Shown: positions 9,641-18,052 of the stretch, one piece after another
How positions within the stretch are numbered: position 1 is the stretch's first letter
Layout of the letters: each line of letters opens with the position of its first letter
Assembly: GCF_940143175.1 (NCBI RefSeq)
Contig: NZ_OW659496.1
Location: 558,001-622,000 of the forward strand
Source of the DNA: Erysipelothrix amsterdamensis
Lineage (GTDB): Bacteria > Bacillota_I > Bacilli_A > Erysipelotrichales > Erysipelotrichaceae
Reading direction: 5' to 3'
DNA: 64,000 bases
The notes under the pieces: model-generated
The model's database searches: none
What the model was told of the DNA's origin: nothing
Seen by the model: the letters and a program-made list of their open reading frames with translations, nothing else
Program-made: the position numbers and the translations under genes

Positions 9641-9676
9641 TAAACTTTAGAGAATAAAATGCTATAATAAAGTTTA
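9641..9676 (+). promoter_or_regulatory. MFS gene promoter flanked by an inverted repeat
   Basis: TAAACTTTA (9641-9649) and its exact inverse TAAAGTTTA (9668-9676) bracket the -10 TATAAT (9663-9668). This looks like an operator for an unidentified repressor. Confidence 0.5.
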
Positions 9677-9695
9677 GAGTATATGAGGTATAAAA

Positions 9696-10859
9696 ATGTC
9701 TAATAAAACAAAAGTTTTTAATTTTAGTGCTGTTATGTTTTTGATGTATGCTTCACATGGATTGTTGTTTCCGCAAGTGGTACCCTTTCTCACTGATTTG
9801 GGTTATTCAGCATCACAACGGGGACTCATTCTTTCTTTTCTTGCTATTATTGCCATGGTCGGGCAAATTTTATCAGGGTATTTATGTGACCGATATGGGA
9901 CGATTAAGCGCTTCTTTATCTATGGAACGTTTATTCTTGCGGCTACAGGAATGCTCTCCTATTGTGTTAATATTCATAATTTCTATTATCACTTTTTTTT
10001 AGTAGGGACGATGGCTGGTGTTGTTCGAATACTCTCGAATTTATTTGAAACATGGGTTCTTGAGGTGGATGGGATCTATCATCAGTTCAGTTTTATACGT
10101 AGTTTTGGTTCACTCGGATGGGCCTTAGCATCGCTGGTCTCAGGTTTTTTTATTCATCGTTATGGTTATCCATCACTGGGCTATCTTTCAGGAATTCTAA
10201 GCTTTGTTGTCATCTTTTATTCCTTCAAACTTGAGGATGCTACAAAGCAAAAAAATGAGAGCGTGGCGACAGCTTTAAGTTTGAAAGATTTAAAAGTGCT
10301 CTTTACCAATAAACGTTATATGTATTTGGTTGTTGTGTTTACCTTGACTTATTTTGTTATGAATGTAGACTCGATTACGATTACAGACTATATCTTTCAT
10401 CTCGGTGGGAATGCCCAAGATGTGGGTGTTAAATGGTTTGTGGAAGCGTTGAGTGAGATTCCACTGATGTTAGTGGGGGGCGCTCTACTGAAAAAATATG
10501 GTGGTAAAAACTTAATGGTTTTTTCCAGTATAATCATGATTATTCGAATGGTAACTTATGGTATGGCAACATCGGTATTTCAAATTATTGTACTTTCAAC
10601 ACTTCAAGCGATCACATTCCCATTAATTCTTGTTGCGCAAAAGGATTTAATTTTTAGAGAATCACCAAGTCACTTACGATCAACTACGCAGATGTTTTCA
10701 ATCTCAATGAGTATTGGTTTCTCTGCGATTATTACACCGCTTGTATCTGGAATCCTTGTCGAACGCATGCCCATCCAAATCGTTATTTTTATTTTCGGGG
10801 TGATCATGATTGTTCCAACTATCATGATTTCAATCTTTAAACCAGCTCACACAAATTAA
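9696..10859 (+). CDS. MFS transporter, 12-TM
   Basis: A 387-residue hydrophobic protein with about 12 membrane segments, major facilitator superfamily. The loop 2-3 motif appears as GYLCDRYGTIKRF, and a second copy-like KKYGGKN follows the central loop (KLEDATKQKNESVATALSLKDL). The style resembles the MFS_1-like/LacY-NupG group, but no substrate can be assigned. Own promoter with a palindromic flank; ends before a 236-nt gap. Confidence 0.85.
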   Translation: MSNKTKVFNFSAVMFLMYASHGLLFPQVVPFLTDLGYSASQRGLILSFLAIIAMVGQILSGYLCDRYGTIKRFFIYGTFILAATGMLSYCVNIHNFYYHFFLVGTMAGVVRILSNLFETWVLEVDGIYHQFSFIRSFGSLGWALASLVSGFFIHRYGYPSLGYLSGILSFVVIFYSFKLEDATKQKNESVATALSLKDLKVLFTNKRYMYLVVVFTLTYFVMNVDSITITDYIFHLGGNAQDVGVKWFVEALSEIPLMLVGGALLKKYGGKNLMVFSSIIMIIRMVTYGMATSVFQIIVLSTLQAITFPLILVAQKDLIFRESPSHLRSTTQMFSISMSIGFSAIITPLVSGILVERMPIQIVIFIFGVIMIVPTIMISIFKPAHTN

Positions 10860-10906
10860 CACAGTTTCTGCGAATTCTAACCACAATGTTTTTGTATTCT
10901 ATATAC

Positions 10907-10923
10907 GTAAACAAATTGTTTAC
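10907..10923. repeat. 17-bp palindrome GTAAACAA-A-TTGTTTAC
   Basis: Perfect 8-bp arms around one A, between the MFS stop and the terminator at 10995. Looks like a dimeric repressor site, but no good promoter overlaps it. Confidence 0.5.
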
Positions 10924-10994
10924 AATGACTATATTTTCTTCTCCTTAAAAATAAATATGGTTACAGATTTCCCTTGTTAAATAATATTTTTCCG

Positions 10995-11020
10995 AAAAAA
11001 AGGCGTATTGCCTTTTTTTT
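10995..11020 (+). terminator. Terminator after the MFS gene
   Basis: AAAAAAGGC / GCCTTTTTTTT hairpin with GTATT linker. Confidence 0.85.
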
Positions 11021-11061
11021 ATGGCTCTTTGAGTTTTACATTACCTTAAACGATGATTTCA

Positions 11062-11070
11062 TGGTAGAAT
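11062..11070 (+). promoter_or_regulatory. Extended -10 promoter upstream of the CitX-CitG-like gene
   Basis: TGGTAGAAT (extended -10) 25 nt before the ATG; SD AAAGAGG at 11083-11088. Confidence 0.5.
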
Positions 11071-11095
11071 ATTATATGTTGAAAGAGGTATTATT

Positions 11096-12343
11096 ATGAA
11101 TATTGTTCAATTAACATCTGAATCAATTCGTGAGTTACGTGAGAAGCGTAATGGTATCATGAAAAGTATGATTGAAGGGCAGGATGGTTCCCTCCTTGTT
11201 TTAGGTGGGTCTTTTGCGGGGGAAGAACGCCAACGTAACATTGTGTCTTATGCAGTATTCACCATCTTTTTTGAGCTTTGGGAACGATTTAATATGGAGT
11301 CTTGGTCGTATACGTTTGATGAAGAAGGTCTTATGTTCTACATCAAGCTTGATGAAAGCGCAAAAACGGTCAAAGATATTTTGGTTCACTACGAAGATCA
11401 CCATCCATTAGGTTTTGCAATTGATAGTGATGTATTCGATTGTGATCAAAAGTGGACCCGTGAGGCGCTGGGTTATAAAAATAGACTTGATGATTATTAT
11501 AAGTCCTCGCTTGAAGAATTGATGAATGATATTGTAGAAGATCCAAAATACATTGATAATTATACAAAACGTGTTGAAGGTTATATTGTAAAAGGTGATA
11601 AACAGACAATTCTGTCAAACATCTTAGTTTATGGTTATGTGAGTTCATTTACAAAAACAATGGGATTTGGTATGTATGGCCCGAATTATCGTGGCAGTAA
11701 TGAACAAATGAATTTTGAGAAATTTATTCATCTTGTTCGTACTTATAAAGATGAAATGCAACGAATCTTTTCTGTTAATAGCACAAGTACGGTTGATATT
11801 GCCCGATTCCAAAACGAGGTTGAAACAAAAATTCAACGTGCCGTTTTAAATCAGCAATCCTACCACTATACCGTATTCATTACCAGCACAGTAATGTTTG
11901 CTTTTATAAATTCACGTGGCTATGCGGATATAACGAAACAAATTAAAAAAATTAGTGAAGGGTTCACTCAAAATAATATGTTTACTGAGGAACCAAAACG
12001 ATATGAGATTTTAAACAATGGTATGCGTGAAGTGTTTAACCAATACGTACCATTTTTACAAAAAAACAAATCGATTACATCAACGTTACTCTATATTATG
12101 AGTCGTCATGATGATCAAGCGGTTTTAATGCATAATGGTGAGCAAGCATTATTAAAAACACAGTTTTTAGCTAAGAACTTGATTTTTAAAGAAGATAAGT
12201 GGGCTGAACTTGATAAGTTTTGTGCTTCAGGATATATCTATCCCCATGATGCAACAACACTTCTAGCAGTCACATGCATGCTGGATATTATGCAACGTTA
12301 TTATTTAAAAATTAAAATGTTATTTGATACACAAGAAAAATAA
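11096..12343 (+). CDS. CitX-CitG-like fusion protein lacking catalytic signatures
   Basis: A 415-residue cytosolic protein. Residues 1-150 follow CitX (apo-citrate lyase phosphoribosyl-dephospho-CoA transferase): HPLG at 103-106 and DSDVFD at 110-115 match the HPLGRLxDIDVxD block. Residues 160-400 follow CitG (triphosphoribosyl-dephospho-CoA synthase): RGSNEQMNFEKF for GSHKDMDxxTF, SYHYTVF (255-261) for NTHKGAIF, RHDD (338-340) for the DDTN region and YIYPHDATTLLAV for SPGGSADLLAV. Only the framework is kept; most active-site residues differ. No citCDEF genes are visible. It sits directly before tyrS, probably cotranscribed. Family reading is mine from motif order; a function is not assigned. 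Confidence 0.6.
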   Translation: MNIVQLTSESIRELREKRNGIMKSMIEGQDGSLLVLGGSFAGEERQRNIVSYAVFTIFFELWERFNMESWSYTFDEEGLMFYIKLDESAKTVKDILVHYEDHHPLGFAIDSDVFDCDQKWTREALGYKNRLDDYYKSSLEELMNDIVEDPKYIDNYTKRVEGYIVKGDKQTILSNILVYGYVSSFTKTMGFGMYGPNYRGSNEQMNFEKFIHLVRTYKDEMQRIFSVNSTSTVDIARFQNEVETKIQRAVLNQQSYHYTVFITSTVMFAFINSRGYADITKQIKKISEGFTQNNMFTEEPKRYEILNNGMREVFNQYVPFLQKNKSITSTLLYIMSRHDDQAVLMHNGEQALLKTQFLAKNLIFKEDKWAELDKFCASGYIYPHDATTLLAVTCMLDIMQRYYLKIKMLFDTQEK

Positions 12344-12357
12344 AGGTGGAAAAGAAA

Positions 12358-13608
12358 ATGAATTTTTTAGAAGAATTAAACTGGCGTGGTCTTGTTAAGG
12401 ATGTTACCAATTATGAAGCGTTGGAAAAACGATTAGAACAACCGATTACGCTTTATTGTGGGTTTGATCCAACTGCGGATTCACTCCATGTCGGTCATCT
12501 TCAACAATTAATTTTATTAAAACGTTATCAAATGCAAGGTCATAAGCCTATTGCATTAGTTGGTGGCGCTACAGGTATGATTGGTGATCCACGTCCTACT
12601 ACAGAACGTTCAATGCTTAATGATGCGGATTTACAGAAAAACGTAGATGGAATTGGTGCACAAATTGAACGCATTTTATCGAGTGATAATAATCCCGTGA
12701 CCATCGTAAATAATCGTGATTGGTTGGGCGGGCTTACCGTTTTAGATTTCTTGCGTGATTATGGTAAATTTTTTAGCGTAAGTAACATGTTAGCGAAAGA
12801 TACCATTGCGAAGCGTTTAAGTACAGGAATTTCTTTTACGGAATTCTCTTATACAATTCTACAATCCATTGACTTCTTACATTTATACAAAAACTATGGT
12901 ATTGAACTACAAATTGGTGGTTCGGATCAATGGGGAAACCTTGTAAGTGGTGCAGACTTAATTCGTAAGGTTGAAGGACCGGAAGCGGAAGTATTTGGTA
13001 TTACCTCACACTTAATCATGAAATCAGACGGAACAAAGTTTGGTAAGAGTGAAGGACAAAATATCTGGTTGGATGAAAACCGTACGGATGCTTATAGCTT
13101 CTACCAATTCTTTATTAATACAAGTGATGACGATGTGATTGATTTCCTAAAACGTCTTTCATTCAAGAGTGTTGAAGAAATCCAAGCAATTGAAGCTTCA
13201 TTTATTAAAGAACCTCATTTAAGACTTGCGCAAAAAGAACTTGCGAAAGAATTAACGGAAGTGGTTTTTGGTAAAGAAGGTCTTGCGATGGCAGAACGTG
13301 TAACCAATGCACTCTTTTCAGGAAATGTTCAAGAGTTAACTGTTGATCAAATCCGTCAAGTATTTGCAGACAGTGCGTCCATCGAAGTATCTGCAGATGA
13401 AAATATTGTTGAGTTATTAGTGAATACAAAAGTATGTCCAAGTAAGCGCGAAGCACGTCAACTGATTGAAGGTGGCGCAATTCGTGTTAATGGTGAAGTT
13501 GTAAATGATACGAATTTTGTCATTTCAAAAGACAATGCAATTGGTAAAGAAGTAACTGTGATACGAAGAGGTAAGAAAACGTATCATATCTTTAATCACA
13601 CAAACTAA
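12358..13608 (+). CDS. tyrS: Tyrosyl-tRNA synthetase
   Basis: A 416-residue class I synthetase charging tRNA-Tyr. HIGH-type motif HVGHL in DPTADSLHVGHLQQ, KMSKS-type motif KFGKS, and a C-terminal S4-like RNA-binding domain (CPSKREARQLIEGGAIRVNGE). Start set at ATG 12358, preceded by AAAGGTGG; an in-frame GTG 12 nt upstream lies inside the SD. Only 14 nt separate it from the CitX-CitG-like gene, so there is no room for a T-box leader as seen in front of Bacillus tyrS. Confidence 0.97.
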   Translation: MNFLEELNWRGLVKDVTNYEALEKRLEQPITLYCGFDPTADSLHVGHLQQLILLKRYQMQGHKPIALVGGATGMIGDPRPTTERSMLNDADLQKNVDGIGAQIERILSSDNNPVTIVNNRDWLGGLTVLDFLRDYGKFFSVSNMLAKDTIAKRLSTGISFTEFSYTILQSIDFLHLYKNYGIELQIGGSDQWGNLVSGADLIRKVEGPEAEVFGITSHLIMKSDGTKFGKSEGQNIWLDENRTDAYSFYQFFINTSDDDVIDFLKRLSFKSVEEIQAIEASFIKEPHLRLAQKELAKELTEVVFGKEGLAMAERVTNALFSGNVQELTVDQIRQVFADSASIEVSADENIVELLVNTKVCPSKREARQLIEGGAIRVNGEVVNDTNFVISKDNAIGKEVTVIRRGKKTYHIFNHTN

Positions 13609-13625
13609 ATCGTAAGAGGTATAAT

Positions 13626-14216
13626 ATGAAAAAACTATTTTTGGTACTCTTGAGCATGATGTTATTAACAGGATGTTCAGTGAATGAAAAAAAACTCTAT
13701 ACTGAAAAACTAAAACGGTATGAGTCTTATTGGAATGCAATTAATGATAATGACCGTTTTGTAGAGTCATCACGTTTCTTTGATATTTCCGCTACAATCG
13801 AAAAACATGAGGATCTCTATGTATATGGTGTTGTTGTTGATAAACCGAAGATTGCAATGTATGGCGTGGAAATTGTTGTGTTAGAAAACAATGAAGATTA
13901 TCATGCCGATAAAATGATGCCAACTGCGGGTATTTTTGATTCAGAATATAATTTAGTTCCAGGGCAAGTACGTAAGGATCGCAACTATATGGGTGGGATT
14001 AGTCTTGCGGGTGAAGTTGATGTCCCTGAAGTTACTCTGAATGTTCTTGTTTCATGGCGGAATAATACTAAACTTGAGACACAACGTGAATTTGTTCAGT
14101 TTAAGTTGAAATATGAGGAACCGAAAAAAGAGGAATCAAAATCCAATAAAGATGATTCAAAAAAAGAGGAACCTAAAAAAGAAGTAGTAGATCAAACCGA
14201 TAAAGACGATGAATAA
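13626..14216 (+). CDS. Predicted lipoprotein, function unknown
   Basis: A 196-residue lipoprotein: MKKLFLVLLSMMLLTGC, lipobox LTGC, Cys17. The middle (about 50-160) is rich in beta pattern (LYVYGVVVDKPKIAMYGVEIVVL) and could be a small Ig-like/FxLYD-type fold. The last 40 residues are a highly charged K/E/D tail. SD AAGAGG upstream; 17 nt after tyrS, so probably the operon's last gene. No enzyme motif seen. Confidence 0.75.
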   Translation: MKKLFLVLLSMMLLTGCSVNEKKLYTEKLKRYESYWNAINDNDRFVESSRFFDISATIEKHEDLYVYGVVVDKPKIAMYGVEIVVLENNEDYHADKMMPTAGIFDSEYNLVPGQVRKDRNYMGGISLAGEVDVPEVTLNVLVSWRNNTKLETQREFVQFKLKYEEPKKEESKSNKDDSKKEEPKKEVVDQTDKDDE

Positions 14217-14232
14217 CGTTACGATTAGATGT

Positions 14233-14267
14233 AAAAAACCATTCTGAATATTAGAATGGTTTTTTTT
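14233..14267 (+). terminator. Terminator of the tyrS-lipoprotein unit
   Basis: AAAAACCATTCT / AGAATGGTTTTT stem followed by a T-run. Confidence 0.88.
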
Positions 14268-14288
14268 GTGCTCAAACAGAGCGAAAAT

Positions 14289-14317
14289 AAAAAAAACTCC
14301 CTCATTGAGGAAGTTTT
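14289..14317 (-). terminator. Terminator of rpsD
   Basis: Minus strand: AAACTTCCTCA / TGAGGGAGTTT (one mismatch) followed by T8. Convergent with the preceding terminator. Confidence 0.8.
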
Positions 14318-14330
14318 AGGGTTATGAAGA

Positions 14331-14933
14331 TTAACGGTTGTAGAATTCAACTACTAATGCTTCATTAATTTCTTGGTTTAATTCACTACGTTCTGGTAAA
14401 CGTTTGTATTCACCTTTGAATTTATCTTTGTCAAATGTAACATAATCAACCATTGATACGTTAGCTTCTAATGCATCTTTGATTGCTGCCATTGAACGTG
14501 AAGATTCTTTAACTTCAATTGTTTGACCTGGTTTTACAATGTATGAAGGAATATCAACTTTTTTTCCATCTACTAAGATATGACCATGATTAACTAATTG
14601 ACGAGCTCCACGACGTGTGCGTGATAAGTTCATGCGGTATACAACGTTGTCTAAACGTGATTCTAACATGAATAAGAAGTTGTGACCTGCAACACCTTCA
14701 AGTTTTGAAGCTTTTTTGAATGTGTTATAGAATTGTTTTTCAGTAACTCCATATGTATAACGAATACGTTGTTTTTCACGTAATTGTAAACCGTAGTTTG
14801 ATAATTTTGGACGACGTGCTTTACCGTGTTGTCCTGGTGCATAATCGCGACGTTGTAGCTCTTCACCTGTTTCAAGGATTGAGAAACTTAAACGACGTGC
14901 TTTTTTCCAAACTGGACCTTTAATTCTTGCCAT
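14331..14933 (-). CDS. rpsD: Ribosomal protein S4
   Basis: A 200-residue primary 30S assembly protein. N-terminal [13 protein letters not shown], then YAPGQHG, and the S4 RNA-binding domain ([29 protein letters not shown]). No Zn-binding cysteines (C-minus type). Transcribed alone and leftward, with its own promoter and a long structured leader that fits autoregulation by S4. Confidence 0.98.
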   Translation of the reverse strand: MARIKGPVWKKARRLSFSILETGEELQRRDYAPGQHGKARRPKLSNYGLQLREKQRIRYTYGVTEKQFYNTFKKASKLEGVAGHNFLFMLESRLDNVVYRMNLSRTRRGARQLVNHGHILVDGKKVDIPSYIVKPGQTIEVKESSRSMAAIKDALEANVSMVDYVTFDKDKFKGEYKRLPERSELNQEINEALVVEFYNR

Positions 14934-14940
14934 AGTAATG

Positions 14941-15085
14941 ACCTCCTAATATGTCATTAGCGAGTTCCGCAAATTATTATTAGTTGAGTTTATCTATAAT
15001 CGTTTCCCTGTACAGCGTAGGTACTTTGATTCCTGCCGCGGGATAAACACGTGGCTAATAACTTTGCGTGCTGCACTAAAAATAT
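14941..15085 (-). promoter_or_regulatory. Candidate S4-binding autoregulatory leader of rpsD
   Basis: About 150 nt of untranslated RNA. On the minus strand GTTTATC (15042-15048) pairs with GATAAAC (14988-14994), enclosing a compact domain that includes the hairpin GTAC-ctacgct-GTAC (15010-15024) and a CCC/GGG contact. A short CTAAT/ATTAG hairpin (about 14947-14960) abuts the SD AGGAGG. The position and compact fold match the known Bacillota rpsD leader class; I could not compare it with a covariance model. Confidence 0.6.
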
Positions 15086-15097
15086 GACGCTTATATA

Positions 15098-15126
15098 ATA
15101 TACCTAAATTGAGGTGAAAAGTCAAC
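15098..15126 (-). promoter_or_regulatory. rpsD promoter
   Basis: Minus strand -35 TTGACT, 17-nt spacer, -10 TATATT, followed by a leader of about 150 nt. Confidence 0.8.
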
Positions 15127-15183
15127 GAAACGCATTTAAGAACCACGCTATCTATGGTACAATAAATTCAACGAGGTGAACGT

Positions 15184-16923
15184 ATGAATTTTCAGATGAT
15201 ATTAAAGTTAATGAATGACTACAAATATATAATTGCTGTTGTCCTAGTGCTGTTAATCATTGGTGTTTTTGTCTACATACGTATGGCTAAAAAACGTCGA
15301 TTAAATAAAGCCTTTGAGACCTTAGAGGTTCGATACAACGAGCTCATGAGTATTCCGGTGCTGTTTAAAATTAATAAAGCAAACGGATTGGCTAAGTTAA
15401 ATCCAGATGTTGAGAAAAAAGTTTCGGAGTGTAAGGCAGAATTCAGTGAAATTAATGCGCGACAAGAAGAAATTTCTGATGCGCTCGCGGATTCAGAAGA
15501 TGCACTTGCCTTTGGGAAACTGAAAGAAGCATCAAAGCACCTGTCTCTTTTAGATGGCTTAATTACCCAGTCCATGGAGCAAACTGTTTCACTTAATGAC
15601 AATCTCGAAACGTTACTCGAGCAAGAAACACGACAACGCATGGAAATCACTTCTTTAAAAGATCGTTTTAGAGAATTGAAGAAAAATGCAATTGAAAATA
15701 CTTCCGGTTTAGGTGATGCTTTCCCTACAATTGAAGATCAAATTAAAGAAATTGAACAAAACTTTTCCATTTTTGAAGAATGGATGTATGCTTCTGATTT
15801 TATGAAAGCACAAGAAATTAGTGAAGAAACACGTGGATCAATTGATGATTTGGAAACAAAGATTACTGAAATTCCAAAACTATATGAACATGCGAAAGGC
15901 TTGATTCCTCAATTACTTGATGAGGTGTCAAAGCTTTATCAAGGTGTTCGTCAAAACGGGGTTTTTGTGGAACATCTTGAAGTTCCAAAAAACATTGGTG
16001 TTCTCAGTGAAATTTTAAAAGATGATCTCATTAACATTGGTCAAGGTGAAATTGAAAAGTCACGAACCAGTCTTAAAGAGAGTCAAAAACGCTTAGAGCA
16101 ACTTGCACTCTCGATTCAAAAAGAAGATAAGGCTCAACGCGAGGTAGATTCACTGAGCGAAGAGGTGTTCGAGAATTTAGAATTCCTTGTGGATAGCATC
16201 GCCAAAATGTGTAAGGATGCACATAAAGTTGAAACACGATTTAATTTTGATGGATATACAGAAAATGTGGGCGTATTCTCGCAACGCATTCAAGAATTTA
16301 GTGATTCGGGCGTTAAGGTTTCAAGAATGATTGAGGAAGAAAAGATTCCTGCCTCAACAATCCTGATATCACTTCAAGAACTCGGTCAAGATGTTGCAAT
16401 GCTTAAAGATGAGTATCTCGTTATGAATGAAAAAGTGGAACGTGCAAATGCAGATGAAGTTCGAGCAACGAAACAACTTCTTAAACTCCACCTTATCATT
16501 AACGATGTTCAAGTAAGGATTCAAAAACGTTCCTTACCTTCAATATCCGACAAGTATGCTTCGGATTTGGAACGAGCATACAAATATACTGATCAAGTAA
16601 AAGAAATGCTTGGACAAGATGTAATTGATGTTAAGCTTTTAAACGCTACTGTTGATGAAGCAATCGATTATATCTATAAACTACACAACAACGTCAATAA
16701 TTTAGTGGGTGTGGTCGACATGTGTGAAAATGCAATCGTTTATGCAAATAAATTTAGAGCTTTTGTCCCAGATATCGATGCCGAGTTAACCCGTGCAGAG
16801 TTATCCTTCAATAGTGGTGATTATACACAGAGTTTGACTACAATCATTAATTCTATTGATCGATACAGACCAAATACGGCTTATGAGGAGATGATTCGTG
16901 ACAATGCAAAAAGCGCACGATAA
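15184..16923 (+). CDS. ezrA: Septation ring regulator EzrA
   Basis: A 579-residue bitopic membrane protein: TM segment at about 13-32 (YIIAVVLVLLIIGVFVYI), then a long cytosolic set of spectrin-like coiled-coil repeats. EzrA in Bacillota restrains FtsZ ring formation and links FtsZ to cell-wall enzymes. Length and layout fit (Bacillus about 560). Gene order rpsD/ezrA/desulfurase/thiI matches Bacillus. A -10 TACAAT lies at 15158-15163; SD GAGGTGA precedes the ATG. Confidence 0.92.
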   Translation: MNFQMILKLMNDYKYIIAVVLVLLIIGVFVYIRMAKKRRLNKAFETLEVRYNELMSIPVLFKINKANGLAKLNPDVEKKVSECKAEFSEINARQEEISDALADSEDALAFGKLKEASKHLSLLDGLITQSMEQTVSLNDNLETLLEQETRQRMEITSLKDRFRELKKNAIENTSGLGDAFPTIEDQIKEIEQNFSIFEEWMYASDFMKAQEISEETRGSIDDLETKITEIPKLYEHAKGLIPQLLDEVSKLYQGVRQNGVFVEHLEVPKNIGVLSEILKDDLINIGQGEIEKSRTSLKESQKRLEQLALSIQKEDKAQREVDSLSEEVFENLEFLVDSIAKMCKDAHKVETRFNFDGYTENVGVFSQRIQEFSDSGVKVSRMIEEEKIPASTILISLQELGQDVAMLKDEYLVMNEKVERANADEVRATKQLLKLHLIINDVQVRIQKRSLPSISDKYASDLERAYKYTDQVKEMLGQDVIDVKLLNATVDEAIDYIYKLHNNVNNLVGVVDMCENAIVYANKFRAFVPDIDAELTRAELSFNSGDYTQSLTTIINSIDRYRPNTAYEEMIRDNAKSAR

Positions 16924-18052
16924 ACCAATATATTTAGATTATTCAAGTACAACACCAACGCGTCCTGAAATTCTCAAGGATGCGTTGGTAATTATGGAAA
17001 AGTATTATGAAAACGCAGACTCGCTCCACTATGGTGGACAACGCGTATCAGACCTTGTAGTGCAATCTCGTGATGCATTAGCAAAAATGCTTGGAGTGCT
17101 TCCTCATGAGATTTTTTTCACGTCTGGAGCCAGTGAGTCAAACAGTACGGCGATCAAAGGAATTGCCCTTGCAAACCGTCATCGTGGTAAACATATCATT
17201 ACAACATGTGTTGAACACAGCTCAGTAATGGGTGCGGTACAACAATTAAAAGAAGAATTTGGCTTTGAAGTAGATTATTTGGGTGTTGATACGAAAGGTT
17301 GTATTTCACTTGATGAATTAAAACAAAAACTTCGTAAAGACACTATATTAGTTTCTGTTATGGCAGTAAACAATGAAGTAGGGAGCATGACAGATGTTCA
17401 AGAAGTAGCCCGAATAACAAAAAAATATTCGAGTGCTTACGTTCATATTGATGGAGTTCAGGCGCTCGCGAGACATGATTTCCCTATGAAACAAATTGAC
17501 AGTGTTTCCTATTCTGCGCATAAAATTTATGGATTAAAGGGAAGCGGACTTCTTGTGAAAAAAGCAAATGTTAATTGCTTGCCACTTGTAAATGGGGGAC
17601 AGCAAGAAGGCGGCCTACGTGGTGGAACATTGGATAATGTTTCTGCGATTTTATGGGCTAAAACACTCCGTTTAGCAGTTGAAGACCACAAACGTTCAAT
17701 TAATGATATAATACGCATGAATAAATTTTTATACGATACTTTTGATGGAATGGAGAACATCCACATTAACTCAGATATTAACGGTTCGCCGTATATCTTT
17801 AATATGTCTGTTTTAAATGTTGGATCGGAAATAATGATGAATGGATTAAATGCAAAAGGCATTTACGTATCTGCACAAAGTACGTGTAATTCGAAATCGT
17901 TGGAACCTTCACATGTATTAAAAGCCATGGGTTGTGATGAAACGTGCGCACTGACAAGTGTACGCATTAGTTTATCGCATTTAACAACAATGGAAGAACT
18001 CGAAAAAGTTTGTGAAACAATATTGGAGATTAAAAATTATGTACAACACTAA
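16898..18052 (+). CDS. Cysteine desulfurase (IscS/NifS class I), partner of ThiI
   Basis: A 384-residue PLP enzyme. PLP lysine K209 in SYSAHKIYG; catalytic C330 in SAQSTCNSKS, on the longer loop of class I enzymes. Distinct from the class II SufS at 5995. The adjacent thiI points to tRNA 4-thiouridine synthesis, as for Bacillus nifZ-thiI. Start GTG 16898 is 7 nt after GAGGAG; ATG 16904 is the alternative. Overlaps the ezrA end by 26 nt. Confidence 0.92.
   Translation: MTMQKAHDKPIYLDYSSTTPTRPEILKDALVIMEKYYENADSLHYGGQRVSDLVVQSRDALAKMLGVLPHEIFFTSGASESNSTAIKGIALANRHRGKHIITTCVEHSSVMGAVQQLKEEFGFEVDYLGVDTKGCISLDELKQKLRKDTILVSVMAVNNEVGSMTDVQEVARITKKYSSAYVHIDGVQALARHDFPMKQIDSVSYSAHKIYGLKGSGLLVKKANVNCLPLVNGGQQEGGLRGGTLDNVSAILWAKTLRLAVEDHKRSINDIIRMNKFLYDTFDGMENIHINSDINGSPYIFNMSVLNVGSEIMMNGLNAKGIYVSAQSTCNSKSLEPSHVLKAMGCDETCALTSVRISLSHLTTMEELEKVCETILEIKNYVQH

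Noticed and set aside
12344-12357. T-box leader for tyrS
   Set aside because: Only 14 nt lie between tyrS and the gene before it; no T-box core seen upstream.
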